DNA of 64,000 nt from Phlebotomus papatasi (GCF_024763615.1 NC_077222.1:72478001-72542000); one strand, 5' to 3'. Numbered from the stretch's first letter, positions 31,564 to 45,394 are shown. Translations and numbers: made by a program. Notes: a model not told the origin generated them from the letters alone.

Positions 31564-33990
31564 TTGGTCGCAATTTCACAATCTTGGTTTAAAATGAATA
31601 AAAAAAAAATAGACGAAAAACTACTTTTAAAGGCTCATTACAAAACTTATGAAAAAGTATTAACAATTTTCAATTTACATTAGAAAAAAAGATATAATGA
31701 AACTTGTCCAAAATTTAGCACAGTTTCCTTACATAATAAATTTCATTCAAACAAGTTATAAAATTCCTGAATATAATTGAACAAAGAAACTCTTTTTCAA
31801 TTAATTCAAATAATTCTTTGTGCTATACGAGAACAATGACCTTATCTATAGTTTGTGGCACTATCATTATTAAATATTTACAGAGTATAATTGAAATTTA
31901 ATTGCGAATGGACAGTCGAATCCACCAACTGATTGAACGTCTAACCAATATACACTTTGACATGAAATTTCGTCTCAAAGCACGTTTTATTCTATATTCG
32001 GTTCCATCGGTGATATTTATTCACCAAAGTGGAAAATCATTTTCCCCGAAGATACTTGAAAAGTGTACGCCAATTTTGGGGTATAAATGTAAACAAGCCC
32101 GTCATCGGAATATTCTTCACTAGTTTGTAATGTTAAGTAGAGCGATGAAGGGATGTGATGCGAGAAATCAAATTGGATGAGAGTCTGACGTGATTATTGA
32201 ATTAAATATTTAAGGCAATGTGGTATGGGTGGTTATATGACGAAATGACTTGTAATGTGTGCACCCTAATTCTTCTGCTACCCAAACTTCTCAAGTACAT
32301 GGGATGGTGGCTTTTCGTATACTTGAAATAGTAATACAATTTCCATGATGTAATTACAGTGTAATGGCATCTATTGGAAGATTGGCACGGCGACACCATT
32401 AAAATTTTATTCACTTTGTTCGTCTGATAAAAGTGACGAAGAAAGCTCTTTATTCGTCAGCAATGTACTCACACTTTTTCCCTATACCATTTTCACATCC
32501 CAGTCAATAAATGGGCCACACAGATGGTGTCAGGAAAAAGGAATCAGAGCAAAAAGTCATTAAAAGTAAACCTTTTTAATTGGAACAATTTCAACTAACA
32601 TGGACATCAACTGAAGAAGATATCACTTTTCCCACTCATCCCCAAAGTTAATTTTTCATCCATTTCTCTCCCTGAATTTTTAATAATTTTAGCGACTGCT
32701 GTCTACATATTTTGCTCAACTTTTGTAAATCCTGAATTCTATATTCATTATTATACTTTGCAAAAAGTCGTTTTGCAAAAGTTGAAGCCGAGTAGATGAG
32801 CAAAGTTCCTTTAAGGCTTGGGAATCCAAATCGTGTCATATATACTTTCTTAGTTGGATGAGTTCATTTTACATACAGCATGCAAATACAGCAATATATT
32901 TGCCATTTTCATTAAGACATCTCGCAAAAGTTCTAATTTCATAATCAAGAAGAGCTCCAGGCCCTGTAAGCATATCTTTAAATGCTTTTTCACTGCAGAG
33001 AAGAAACATAAAAAGAGACACTTTGTGATAGAAAGGGTCAAAGTACTTTCAGGGAGTTGTTAAACGATCTTAGAATTAATCATGAAGCAAATAAATATAT
33101 TGTATTAGCGACGTACAAATTTTAGTAATTACTTCTATAAGAATATCAATATAAATTTAATGATTCCAAGTAAGTTATTACATTAAATTATCATCTTATT
33201 TTAAAGCTTGTAGCGTTAAAAGTATTGTGTTTTTATTGCATCTCATGAATTTCTTAAGAGAATCCACAACAAAGCGAATTTATTATCTCAAAGTTTAAAA
33301 AAATCCATTATTTCAAGATAATGGTACTTTAGAAGAGAACTAAGATATGTTGTTTTAAGCAACCTAAACTTTGTACGAATTAGCTTGATTAACATTTTTA
33401 TTCCTTTTCCAGAAAAAATACATGGAAAACGGTTGAAATATGCCAAACATCCCCATCCTTCCCTACTGAAAACAAGCTATGCAAATACTCCCCATGCATA
33501 TCAAAAGCAAAAAAAATGCTACGTCCTGATGTGAAACATTTAACAGTTAAACAAATTATTTAATTCAAGAATGTATTTTCAGTGTGAGCTGTCCACATTA
33601 GTTATTTATATAAAAGAGCATATGGTAATTGGACAATAAATTGGTGTAAAACTGGCTTAAAATTAATTTGTGTATAGAGGATAGCAGGGTTATATTGGCC
33701 CGGTCTCCCCTACTTATTATAATAAATCAAGAGAAATTTACGAGAATTACATTAAATTCCTAATTTTCACGAGAGTGTACTATAGTATCAATATAGTTAA
33801 ATTAGTTTTGTGAATTTTATGCTATATTTATTAAAAATTCTGTAATGTGATTTTTTTTTAAGTCCCTTAACATTTTTATATCATATTATGATGTAGCCAT
33901 ACGAATTTTTTCAACAAAAATTATTTAAATGAAAACATGTAGAATTCTTTAAGCAAAAACAGGCTATCTACAAAAATCTTGTAAAACAGT
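31564..33990. other. Mostly AT-rich DNA with one candidate exon
   Basis: 31900-32130 is somewhat less AT-rich without a supported gene. At 33413 a strong acceptor (branch-like TTGATTAAC, then TTTTTATTCCTTTTCCAG) is followed by an open frame compatible in phase with the 23033-23097 exon, reading KNTWKTVEICQTSPS... to TAA at about 33563. No donor or family supports it. An orphan MITE-type end, GGCCCGGTCTCCCC|TA, lies at about 33691-33711. Confidence 0.3.
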
Positions 33991-33991
33991 A

Positions 33992-34881
33992 GGGAGACTG
34001 GGGCCAAAAGTCACAAATCGGATATTTTATTTTTTTTACAAGCTACTCGAGCGCTTCAAAAATTTCTAATTAGCGCAGTTTTATATGAAATTTTCCACAC
34101 TACAACTTTGTGAAAGTAATTTTCCTCTATTTTGCAAGGAAATACGTTTATCGAGCCATTTTTTAAAAGGTAATTTTGTGACTATTCTCAAAAATGCTGG
34201 GAAAAATGTAATTCGCTTCATTACAGGCTTCCGTAAATTTAAAAAAATACTTAGAGGACATATTTTCATAGAAAATTTATTCATCTACACCTCTGTAAAA
34301 CACTGTTTTCTCTGCGAGAAAAGTGAGAAAATGAGAAAAGCGCTTTTCAAGCTATTTTATAAAAAAAAAACACACAAAAGACTGCAAATCGTTTGACCAA
34401 TGCAAACAACAAGTGGTGAGACATGGTAATGACGTTTCTTTTCGCCGTGAGACATCAGAAATTGCTCCTTTTTTTTGTTACTTTTTGCTCCATACCTTTT
34501 GTTACTTTTTACCCCAAGTGGCCACTTTTAATAAAAGGTTTTCTGGAGAAAAGAACCTTTGTGAAATTCTAAAATAGATAGCGGATTCGCATTCAAAGAA
34601 TCCAAATTATTTAGAAAATATTCACCAGTGCATCAATTTTTGAAAAATAAGTAGGTAATAATTGTTATCTTCTGCAAGGAAATTATTACAAAAATAGGGC
34701 TAAAAATTTCAATATTTTTTATTTTGTAAATTCCTTGTTCGAATTCTAAGAAACTTACGACATTGAAGAAGGTCTATGGAGGCTATCTATAGAAAAAAAT
34801 TTGAGCCGTTATTTTTTTTTTACCTTGGAAGATATTGAATTTTGAATTTTTCGAGTTGTTACTTTTTGCCCCAGTCTCCCC
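33992..34881. mobile_element. Family D element, copy 2
   Basis: TA|GGGAGACTGGGGCCAAAAGT on the left and TTGCCCCAGTCTCCC(C)|TA on the right. Colinear with 18835-19751 in the same orientation with small insertions or deletions and point changes. Shared landmarks are CAAGCTACTCGAGCGCTTCA, AAAGACTGCAAATCGTTTGA and GAAGGTCTATGGAGGCTATC. Confidence 0.9.
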
Positions 34882-34921
34882 TATAACATACGAATTTTTT
34901 TTGAAATTTTACTAAGAACTG

Positions 34922-36482
34922 TACCGTCGTTGCGGGTGACTTTGCACTCGGGGGGTGACTTTGCACTCTGCTGTCCGTAAGACTTTCATAAATTCTAGCA
35001 CTTATTAATGGTCTTCGCCGATCCGGTCTACCATGTCAAAGTATATAGGGATATGTTATGTACCAAGTAAGGTACAATGATCCCCAAAAAGATTCTTGTA
35101 GTTTCAGTAATAGCAAATGAAATGCAAATATAGGTATTTTGTCAAAAAACGACTCCGTGAAAAAGTTATCTGAAGGTGCAATTCCAAAATCGATTTCAGA
35201 GTAGTAAATTGCCCAAATCCAATCTAAATTTATCTGGCTAGAATAATCCACTTCGATTTTGTTGATTATTTTTATTAAAATATTTTTTTTCCCTATTATC
35301 TTCCTAAGAACGCATGATTTATGTTACAAAATTGCATATAATGGTCTTTCTAAAGCTTTATTTTAGAAGTATTTGGCTATAAATTATCCAATTTTGTGGG
35401 AACTTAAGATAAAATGACCGAGATCTACAAGATGGTATGGTCGCCATCTTGATTTGACGTTTCTGTCCGCCATTTTGAATAACTGTCAAAACAAAAGTCT
35501 CATCCGATTGAGCTGAAATTTTAGTATGTTGTAGCTGATGTCAAGGCCTTTTCAGAACATATATAAAATCCGACCTAGGTCAAGTGGTTGTCTGGATATA
35601 GGGTCTCAAATTTCAAAATATTGACATTTTCATGAATACAGAACTACAGGGAGCTTCTTTTATCAAAACCATCACAAAAAAGACAGCGCTATCGTTAGGC
35701 GATAAGATCTAACAAACAAACAAAAGAAAAGTGATGTTTTTGTTTATAACAGCACATTATTTGAGAATCTTAAAAACTGTTTTCGCAAAGATTGAAAATA
35801 AAAAAAAATTATTAAATGCACTTTTCGTTTATTTTTTTTTTAAATTATGTTAGAGTAAATAAATATATAAAATTAAAGACTCAACAATTTTTAACGGTTA
35901 CTGATGCATTTCGTTAAGGTCTCAAATATTGAAGATTAAAAAATAAAGACCGCCAAAATATGAGTATTACAAAATTTTAAACTTTGAGCCTCTGTATCTA
36001 GGTAAATACTTGACGTAGACTGGAACATAGATACGTTTTAAAAAGGTCTTGACATCAGCTACAACATACTAAAATTTCAACCCAATCGGACTAGTTTTAG
36101 GGTTTGACAGTTATTCAAAATGGCGGACAGAAACGTCAAATCAAGATGGCGACCACGTCATCTTGTAGATCTCGTGCATCTTACCCTTAGATGTGAAGAT
36201 CTTCATTGTCGTTTATTATCAGAAATTGTTGATTTTTTAAATTTTATTAAAAAGTGCAAAGTCACCCGCACCTTATCCCAAGTGCAAGCATTTTTTTCTT
36301 TATTTTTTTAACATAGTAAAATTTTATAAAATTAATGTTAGTGGCACAAAATCCATTCATTAACAACTGAATACAAATAATTTTATCCATTCACCCCCCT
36401 CCCTTCACTTTAACTGTCCATTTTTAGAGGGTAAAGTTGAAAAACACTGAAAAAACGTGCAAAGTCACCCGCAACGACGGTA
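34922..36482. mobile_element. Foldback element F, full copy (1.56 kb)
   Basis: Ends TACCGTCGTTGCGGGTGACT and AGTCACCCGCAACGACGGTA are perfect inverted repeats that include the TA. GTGACTTTGCACTC occurs twice in tandem at the left end. Internal inverted arms near 35415-35600 and 36010-36185 contain AGATGGCGACCA, AAATGGCGGACAGAAACGTC and CTACAACATACTAAAATTTC with their complements. Non-coding: frames in the arms are mirror artefacts. A partial copy lies at 13641-14360. Confidence 0.87.
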
Positions 36483-36521
36483 GTAAACTTTAGTTATTCG
36501 TATCCTTCGACAACATGGGTA

Positions 36522-36737
36522 GATGGGGTTACTTTGAGCTGTGGGGCTACATTGATATACGATTTTTTCGTATATTTCTAAAGGTGACTGGGCTAATAAA
36601 GGGAACTAAAGGTTCTAAAGGTAACTTGACTTTAATGTAATGTAATTTACCTCTACAATACAAATATGGAACTAAATAAATTAATTGTAAGTTCCAGCTT
36701 CCTTCAGAAATATGCGAAAAATAGCCCCACCTTCCCC
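36522..36737. mobile_element. MITE family O
   Basis: TA|GATGGGGTTACTTTGAGCTG then CGATTTTTTCGTATATTTCT on the left; AGAAATATGCGAAAAATAG then CCCCACCTTCCCC|TA on the right. TIRs are imperfect. It lies 40 bp beyond element F. Confidence 0.75.
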
Positions 36738-36739
36738 TA

Positions 36740-39700
36740 ACTGGATCAAAATTGGATAAGCTGCTGGGCCTGTTAAATTAATTCTAAAACAGCGTAAATG
36801 TTCATTAAAAAAAACAATAAAAACCTTTTAAATTAGACTTTACTGAAATATGTTACAGCTCACTGGATAATAAACATAACAAGTTATAATACCTATTTGT
36901 TGAATTCCACTATTTGATAAATGCAAATGATTTCAAATTGTAGTGAAATATTCTACCAAAAATCCAATATCGTATTTTTGCATATACTTTGTGACTAGGA
37001 GGGATAGGAGGAATCTTATGAACTTATTTTATTAAAATAGTTTTCATCTACTATTTTATATTAAATGCTTACATAAATTGAGAGAGTTTCTTATTTGACA
37101 TTTGTATTTTATATAAATAATTATAGACACATTTATCCTATTTGAACACAATCAGGATAAAAAAGTAAAATAAATGGATAACAAAGCGTATCGTGGTTTG
37201 GGAAATGTTCGAGTTCGAACTCGTGACTCAGATGCTATATCACAAAAGTACTTTCGCATCATTTACAGTGTACCGATTCACAACCGTTTTGATGTGATTC
37301 ATTAAGTTGATAAAAGTCTTCGTGGGGATGGAAAGTTTAAATTTTTGAGGCGAAGGGGAAAATGGGGCATTACAATATACTGCTTAGGCTGTGTAGTTCG
37401 GGCAGTAAAATGGGATATATTCCTTGCAAAATTTGAAATTTTACGTCAAACAAACAATTGTGTCTATTCTATTGTAGACATTGTAGACATACTTTTTTTT
37501 ATAAATTACGAATATCGTCTATTTTTTGCTAAAATGTTTAAAAGAGTACTTCTTCACAAATAACAAACCTTTTGCATATTTGCAAAGTTGGGTAAATAGA
37601 AAATGTATGAGTTTGAAAACTTTTCAATAGATATGCTCCAAGTGAGTCTGAAAAGTTGGTCATCGCGTTTAGATGTTAAAATACATTTCAATAGGATTCT
37701 ACAACACAATAACTTATCATGGGAACAGTGTATAAATTAATCACTTTCTAAACTATAATTGACTTTGCATTGTTTAGTTAGGATTTACGTATTGTTTTTC
37801 ATATTCTGTAGTTTTAATTGTTAGTAAGGGAGAAAGTCTTATCGCTCGAGCATGTATATGCCAGAGAATCCCTATACACAGATGGTTATATCACTCAAAG
37901 AAAGCCACAAAACTTTACTCTTCAATCCTCAATGGGACTCAATGGGACAAAATGTCGTCATCTCAAGCATCTCAAGAGCGGTTTGTGTTTGGATTTTCAT
38001 GTGGAAAATAAACTACAAATCTCTCACTTTTCCATTTTAGAAGAAGAATTTACATGTAATTTAGACAAGTTCTTATCACATGTTGTTTAAATTAAATTGA
38101 AATTGCAATTAAGATGGAATAATATAGATGGAAAATTATCCGAGTTTGTAATATTGATGCTATAGGGCGATGTGGAACAGTTTCAGGCACCTCAATTCTA
38201 GACTCATTTACCAAATGTTTTAGAACTATATTCAAGTTAAAAAAGCAGAGATAGTTTCTCTGAGGGATTGTTTTTTTATATGAGGCACATTTCCCATTAT
38301 ATTAATTTTTTATCTCAAAATTTTATATTTTTTAAAATTTTGTATACCTGGAATTGGTCCACTCAACTCTACCCTAAAATCAGTTTGTTCAGTTGTTGAG
38401 TTTTTCACAATCCATTTGAAACAATTTTATATCACCAGAAAAAAAACTATTTAGATACGGTAGCACTTAAACAATTCAAATGTGAACAAAACTTTGTTAT
38501 CAGTTTATTCTTGGAAAGATTTTAGACACGTCAAGGATTAAAATAACTTTTAAATACACTATAGTCAAGTGTGCTATTCCAGGCGCTTCGCTATCTGAAT
38601 CGTTTATGACTAATCCACTTAAAATAATATTTTTATTTTTATTTCTGTAATATAGTCACTACAGAAACATAATATAACTATTCAAGTTTGAGAAAAGCAA
38701 AAATAATATTTTTATCCATTAAAAAAGTGAGTGTAATCGATTCATTTCAATCTTGTGTCAGCTGGATTCTTCACTAAAAATTTTCTAGCAGTGATATTTT
38801 CGCTAATGAAAGCTGGTTGATTGAAAATATTTACTGTTTTTTCCTTGTGAAAAAAGTATTTATTTTAATTCCAAAGGTTTAATTAAAAGTGAATTAGCGA
38901 AAAGGCGACCCAGTCAGTGCATGCTGACTTATTTCTGTATTTTCATTACTTTATAAATTCTCTTTAATATTTTGATAATTTTTTTACATTATGTTTCTGA
39001 ATGAAACAGTGAATAATTCTATGGATTTAGAAGAAGTAAAAAAGAATTTCATCAGTCCAAAAACAAGCGTTTAAGTAGCACTCTTCGGAAAACGATCCAG
39101 TTACCCTACCTTACTATATATCTATTAAGAAATATTACTTATAAAGGTATTCAAATTTTCTCTTAGAAAAAAAGTAATTTAATTTTAAAGTCAATACATG
39201 GAACCGCAAAAAAGTTATTTATTTATCAAATGAGGGTTCCAACGAAGACGGTAACTCGCTATATCTAACGGTGTGCCTTGTTGTTCTGGTTATTACCATA
39301 TTAGCAGTTAATTAATACAATGAGCACAACGTAATTTTTAAGAAATCGTCTGATTTCTAAAGTTAAGTTAAGAACATTTGTATATAAAAGAGGAGGGGGA
39401 GGGCTGAAAATTACACGTAATAAAATGTTGAGGAATTGTATAGTAATTGAGGAATTCTTCTCTCTAGTTCGAGCAACAAAATCAAAAATAAAAATATAAT
39501 AAAAGAAAATAAAAATACATTCAAAATTCTTAATTGTTTCTCATTATAACAATAATAGTGATAGGAAATTTATAATAGTGTTTTACACAAATTGTCTTTA
39601 TCCTTTCGGTTGTTTCTTTCTGTATTACTAAAGTATACGGTATTCGCATTAATATAATATTAATTGAAATTAATTCTAAATGTACTACTCAACATAATTA

Positions 39701-41780
39701 ATGCTTATCTTTGTGCACCTCTTTCGCTTAAATTAGCTTTGCATGTTTTATCATCAATTTAAATCATCTGTGTCAAATATTTGTGCAATGAATTTGTATA
39801 ATTAATTTTGTAAAAGTAATGACCACTAGCCTAATTATTTATATTTACCAAATGTGTAAAGTGTTAAATACTTGCTTTTATAATAAACAGATAATATGAA
39901 CTTTATTACCACAATCACGCAAAAGTTCGAGTTCCTCATCACTCTCCAATAGAGGATAACATAGTAATTTTAGAATGACCGATGAGCAAAACCGCAAAGC
40001 GAAAATCAATAAATTATCCCCAGGGATTTTTTTGCTCTGTTACATGTAACGAAAAAAACGTGAATTTCTGGATATGTATGGCCACAGGAGTGGATCAAAA
40101 TTGTCATTTTCTCTTCAGGTGATGAAAGAGAGAAAAATGAAAGCTCACATGAGCTTTTACATACCGTGTGGTTTCCAGGTGAATTTCAATCCCATGTTAT
40201 ATGTTAGAAGTTTCTATTTATTTAGAATGGAAATTGCCTCTGGTAATCGGACACTATTTCGGAGGATAAAAATCAAGCGGAAAAATTTAATTCAGTGTCT
40301 GTGCCACACCCCGATCGTGCGAATGTCACATTCAATGAAAATCCTTGCCATACACTGCAAATCCGACAAATCTCTAACTCCAGATTGTACAATTTCATTC
40401 TCTACCCAGCTGTGAGGGAATGTATTTTTGGCCAAGGGAAAAATGAGGCGGGAAAGTATATTAGAGAATGTATTTTATATGGAGAGATGCCATTATAGTA
40501 TCTGATGTCTGGTGATTTCCGTCATTTATCTTCCTATACCATCATTTGGGGACTACGCGAAAATGGGATCCCTATGGGAACTTACTTGTACACTAGTTCC
40601 AATACTTTTCATCATATCAATCCAACAATTTCTACTTCCAGCACATGATGATAGTGTCATTTTTCAAAGCTCCCTTTTGTAACTCAATATTGTCTATTCA
40701 TTGTCTCCTCTTTTTCACATGGCTCACAATTTTCCTGAAAATCCTCAGCGGAGATGCGACAGTGTAACAATCCAGATGCCTTTTTAGAAGCTGTATAACA
40801 ATTTGAAGAAAATGTTCAGCTACTGAAAGTACTAACTTTCGGATATTGAACTATTTTTTTCCTCAAAGAAATTAACCCTCTAACGAGTAAGACCGCCTCC
40901 AGGCGGTCTTCACAAAAATCACATTTACAGCGACAATAAAGATTTTATTTATTTAAAAGTGCTATAGTGTCCTCGGTAATAGTCTTATAAATATCTCTTG
41001 AAAGTTTGAACTCATTTTGACTCTTCGTTTTGTTGCTATTCCCAGTTTTGTGTGACAGGTCAGAGAAAAAGCAACAAAAAATATTTGTGCAAAAAAACTC
41101 ATTTCCAATTTCCATAAAAATACCGATTTAAAGTTATCTGACTAAAATAAATTTATTTTTTACTGAAAGATATGTCATTCTACTTTGTATATTTTATTTA
41201 AAAAAATTGAAAAAACTAAAAATGTGAATTTTAGAAGCAAAAAGAGTTTCAAAAAAAAAAATTATATTTTCTCACCTAGCGCCTAAACTAAAAGAGATAA
41301 TGAAGAATGGATGGTTTTTTCGACTTTATTGGATCATAATTATCATAGAAAACATTGCTTTAGAACTTTTTTTTCGCATATTAAAGAAAACACTGTTAGA
41401 GGGTTAAATTTTGAATATATTTTCTTATTTGGAAGTGCATCACTTATTCCTAATAGAAAATATAATTTTTGCTTTGGGGAAAAAGAAAAAAATGCAATAT
41501 TCGAAGGCTGGCGCATTTGGAAGATGTTTTTTTTCTGATTTAAAAGTTAAATTGGGTGCGATTGTGTCATTCGTGATCCATAGATACATTTTTTTCCTAA
41601 CTACATAAAGTCGTTTCTTTCTAAACTTTGTAAGTATAATCGTAAACTAGAAGGTTGTAGGAATCTAGAATATATTTTTGCAAATCTTCAGCTAGCTGAT
41701 AGTAAATATTTAAGCTCAAAAATGAGGAATTTTTAATTATCGCAACATTAATTGTATTTTATGATTTTTTTTCAAATTTG
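36740..41780. other. Five kb of unassigned AT-rich DNA
   Basis: No supported exon or shared repeat. Frames at 37818-38090 and 40074-40415 (+) have no domains, splice context or homologous copy. 40070-40500 is slightly less AT-rich and contains two CAG|GT-like junctions but no consistent gene model. CCGCCTCCAGGCGG at 40886-40899 is a short palindrome. Confidence 0.35.
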
Positions 41781-42145
41781 ACTTATTTGACTTATTTATT
41801 TCAAGTACTGCTTTTGAGCTAGAGCTCTTGAAAGCAAAAATTTAGACAGAGATATAGGTGTACAAAGAATTCAATGTTTGTGTGATAGCGGCCACCGCCG
41901 TCTTAGCGTTGGTAATCAACCTCCAGAGTAAAACGGTGGAAAACTCTTTCTCAGGTTGTATGAGCCATCTGCATCAAAAAACAGGAATAAGATATATACA
42001 TTTATGAGAGTATGGGTAGGAAAAGAAAAAAAGCAAAAAAAAAAAAACAAAAAGCAATCTAAGACGCCAAAAAGATTTGGATAAGCCGCCGTTTCCAGTC
42101 CCTAGGAAGCTCATTTCAGAGAATTACTCCCTCAATGAAGAGGGA
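41781..42145 (-). pseudogene. Probable non-LTR retrotransposon 3' end
   Basis: Reading the minus strand from about 42145: a decayed frame SLFIEGVIL-stop-NELPRDWKRRL resembles the WN-x-LP motif near the C-terminus of many CR1/Jockey-type reverse transcriptases, with the Trp codon mutated to TGA. Next come a T-rich stretch, a GC-rich segment (GCTAAGACGGCGGTGGCCGC) and an AAATAAATAAG tail (complement of about 41790-41800). The order, degraded C-terminus then 3' UTR then tail, fits a 5'-truncated LINE. The motif is short. Confidence 0.4.
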
Positions 42146-42555
42146 GCAATGTAGAATACGGCTATGTAGAATACGGCTAATTTCAATGTTTATAAGCAAA
42201 ACGCTATTCGGAATAGAAACTACTACTTATACTCATATACATTAATATTTTTCACTAGAGTGAAAATTTATCATTCATTAGTATTGTCAGAAAAAATTAC
42301 TTAAATTTTTGGTCTATTTTTGTCCCTATTGATCATAAATGAAAACAAACTACACCGAATAATCATATTCTGTTGGATTTTACAAGGCTAGAGCGCTTGG
42401 AAAGTTGAGCATTTTTTTCTCAAAATTATATATAAATTTTGAGTTTTCAGTTTCTAGAGGTAATACAATGCAAAAGATACAAAAGTGCGTTAGGGAAAAA
42501 ATAAAAAAAATCGTTAAAATGTCGTATTTGCTGCTATTTTTAATGAATGTATTAT

Positions 42556-43080
42556 GCCCAACACACACTAACTTCTATTTTGTAAACATGTTTTTGACAT
42601 TTCAACAAGTGAGAATGAAATCTAGATGTAGTCATCTCGCTCTCTCTCATAAAAAAATTTGAAAACATATTTATAAACAAAAGTTATTGTGCGCTGGGCA
42701 TTATGCCCAACGCACAATAATTTTCCTTTTGTAAACATGTTTTTAACATTTCAATGAGAGGGAGTGAGATCTATATCTAGTCATCTCTTTCACTCTCGTA
42801 GACAATTTTGTAAACATATTTTCAACATTTCTTATGACCAGCGCACAATAACTTTTGTTTGTAAACATGTTTTCAAAATTTCCTATGAGAGAGAGCGAGA
42901 TAACTAGATCTCGGTTTCATTCACTCTCACAAAAATGTCAAAAACATGTAAACAAACAAAAGTTATTGTGCGCTGGACATTATGAGAATGACCGAGATGA
43001 CTAGATCTAGATCTCACTCACTCTCATTGCAATGTCAAAAACATGTTTACAAACAAAAGTTATTGTGCGTTGAACATTAT
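42556..43080. mobile_element. Cluster of hairpin MITE family K
   Basis: Consecutive units of about 150-190 bp, each an inverted repeat. Ends read CCAACGCACAATAACTTTTG with TTTGTAAACATG inside, and the complement CAAAAGTTATTGTGCGTTGG. Centres contain GAGAG-rich sequence and AGATCTAGATCTAGTCATCT. Neighbouring units share CATTATG junctions. A single unit occurs at 46578-46730. Confidence 0.82.
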
Positions 43081-45142
43081 TGTTAGAAAAATAAAAATAA
43101 GGACTCAGACACCCAGACCAGCCAAGGGTGTATTACAAGTGAAAGATGCTTGAGCAGAAAATATTTATTTTTGTCTTATGGTTGTGTCCATCCTAAACCG
43201 TCAAATGAGACTGAGGGAGAAAGTAGAAGATCTCGCGGGATATGAAAGTATACCATCATCGAAATCATCCATCAATGTGAGATATACAATTTAGTGTCTT
43301 GCATTATACACAACAAATCCTCATCTATTTCCTGTGATATATATATATTCGATGTGGCATGGATATCATAGTCAATCTACCACAAATATTTTCCATTTAA
43401 TAGCAAAACCACCATTACGCAGAGGGATGTACGGTGTGAGGAAAAACCGCAAATCCATATCGTGTTGTTAAGATGCAAGTGTATCTCCTTTAAGCAATGT
43501 GATATTACACAGAATATGGTAACGTTTGGAAGGATATTGAATTAAATTTACGAGGAAATTTTCGGTTTCCTCAATAAAAAAAGGATGGGAGGAAATGGTA
43601 AATATACATTATTCCTCACTCATCCGTATACATACATATATATAGTAACTTATGTACATAGGCATAAACTCTGAGCTCTAAAGATGCCTATCTATGATTG
43701 TTAAATTTTTGGGACACAAAAGCTCCAAAAGCTCGAGTATAACAATGTATGTCATTTATTAAGCGTATAACATATTCACCTCCTTTGGAATTTTACACAT
43801 TCGCGATTTTCCTCTTAAAATTATCCAATTACACAATGATACTGCATTAATAAAATCCTTGAGTGCGCATTGGTTATCTCTGGGTGATTGTTTTGCCAAG
43901 TGATGTGAAACAGATGAAAATCAATTCTAATAAATTCTCTTCTCTATTGACTTCTGAAAAGGGTATGGTATGAAATATTGCTGAAAGTCTGAGAAATATT
44001 GCAAAAGCTTCTTTTCATAAAATCCAGATAAAATCTTGTTGCTAGTTTATTTTTGTATTCACATAAAAGCGTATATCACACAAAAGATAAAATGTTAAAA
44101 TTGTTTTTTTTTTAGAATTCAAAAAAGGGGAACTGTTACACTAATAAAGCGCTCTACAAGGAGCTTTTTCTTTGTTAAATGTAAGGTTTTATTCGATTGC
44201 CTAATGTATTAAGAACTGCTATTGATTCTGTAACGAAAGCTCTCCATCAACTTTTTCATTTTTATGTATATATACCTAATACGATCCTAATACGTTAATT
44301 TCATATAGAAAAGAATACTTTTCAATAACTGCAATGACGCACCGCAAAATAATAAAAATAACAATTGTATCGTTTTGTTATGGACAATAGGTAAGCATTT
44401 AATTTAATGGTATAACCGTTAAGAAGAAAAACCCGCGAATTACATGGGAAAAATCTACATATATGAGTACTTTGCTACCCTGTATAAAAAACAAACGTTC
44501 TCTCTTGTAGGTACATAAATATCATACATATATGCATGAAGTCAATAAAAACTTGGAATTGACGATGCTATAAGAATATTTGCTGATGTACCGTGGGTAG
44601 AAATCTGTGATGTGTTTCACCACCATCATTCCGAATATCAACAACAAATGAAAACAGTTGAAATGTTACAATATTTTCCATCACTGAAAGTATGGGGCAC
44701 GGGCACATATTGAGATTACATCAATTGCAAATCTTGATTTTTTCCTCTCAATATTCCATTTTTTTCTCGTTAAACTTTTGATATTTTTTCCTACTGATTT
44801 CACATTCAGATTATTTAAAATTTACATAAAATGTGAGAGTTTCAGAAATTGAATTATTTGTCCTTCTCATTCTAAAGCGACATTGATCAACTATAGAGTG
44901 ACTACTTAATACTCATCATATAACTTATAAAATGTCATAATTTGATAATAATCTCATATTTTAAAGAGACATAAGTATTAAAATTATTAAGCTCGACTGA
45001 CCCAAAAAGAACGTTAAATGAGACCTTATTTCAAGGCGTAAGGTCATATAAAGTTTTTTTTTCTAAATTTCTATTTTGTTGAACACCAACCGTAGGATCT
45101 CATAGTGTACAATAGAGCACTCTTCTATTAAAACTTGTATAT
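43081..45142. other. Unassigned AT-rich DNA
   Basis: No gene or shared repeat recognised. Confidence 0.4.
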
Positions 45143-45394
45143 ATCGATCGCTCAGAATAATAAACGAATAACTCACAGCAGGCAAATTTTACAGGAGAGC
45201 GATTTGAAGCTAAGATTTTACATGCAGAGTATAGAATTTTTGAGATTTAAAATCTCTATAAATTTGAAAATAATTATCTTTCAAGTATAATATTCACAGG
45301 GAAGGTGGAGAAATTAGAGATGTATATCCCAAAGCGAATAAAATGAATTTTGTAAAAAAATGAGTTGTTCGACTTATATTCTGAGTCGTCGATA
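45143..45394. mobile_element. Element H, short deletion derivative
   Basis: Left ATCGATCGCTCAGAATAATA, right TATATTCTGAGTCGTCGATA. The interior shares TTTACAGGAGAGCGATTTG and AGTATAATATTCACAGGGAA with both ends of the 3-kb H copy. The central 2.7 kb is absent. Confidence 0.75.

Noticed and set aside
37195..37260. tRNA-like GAGTTCGAACTCG
   Set aside because: Box B is palindromic by itself and there is no box A or cloverleaf.
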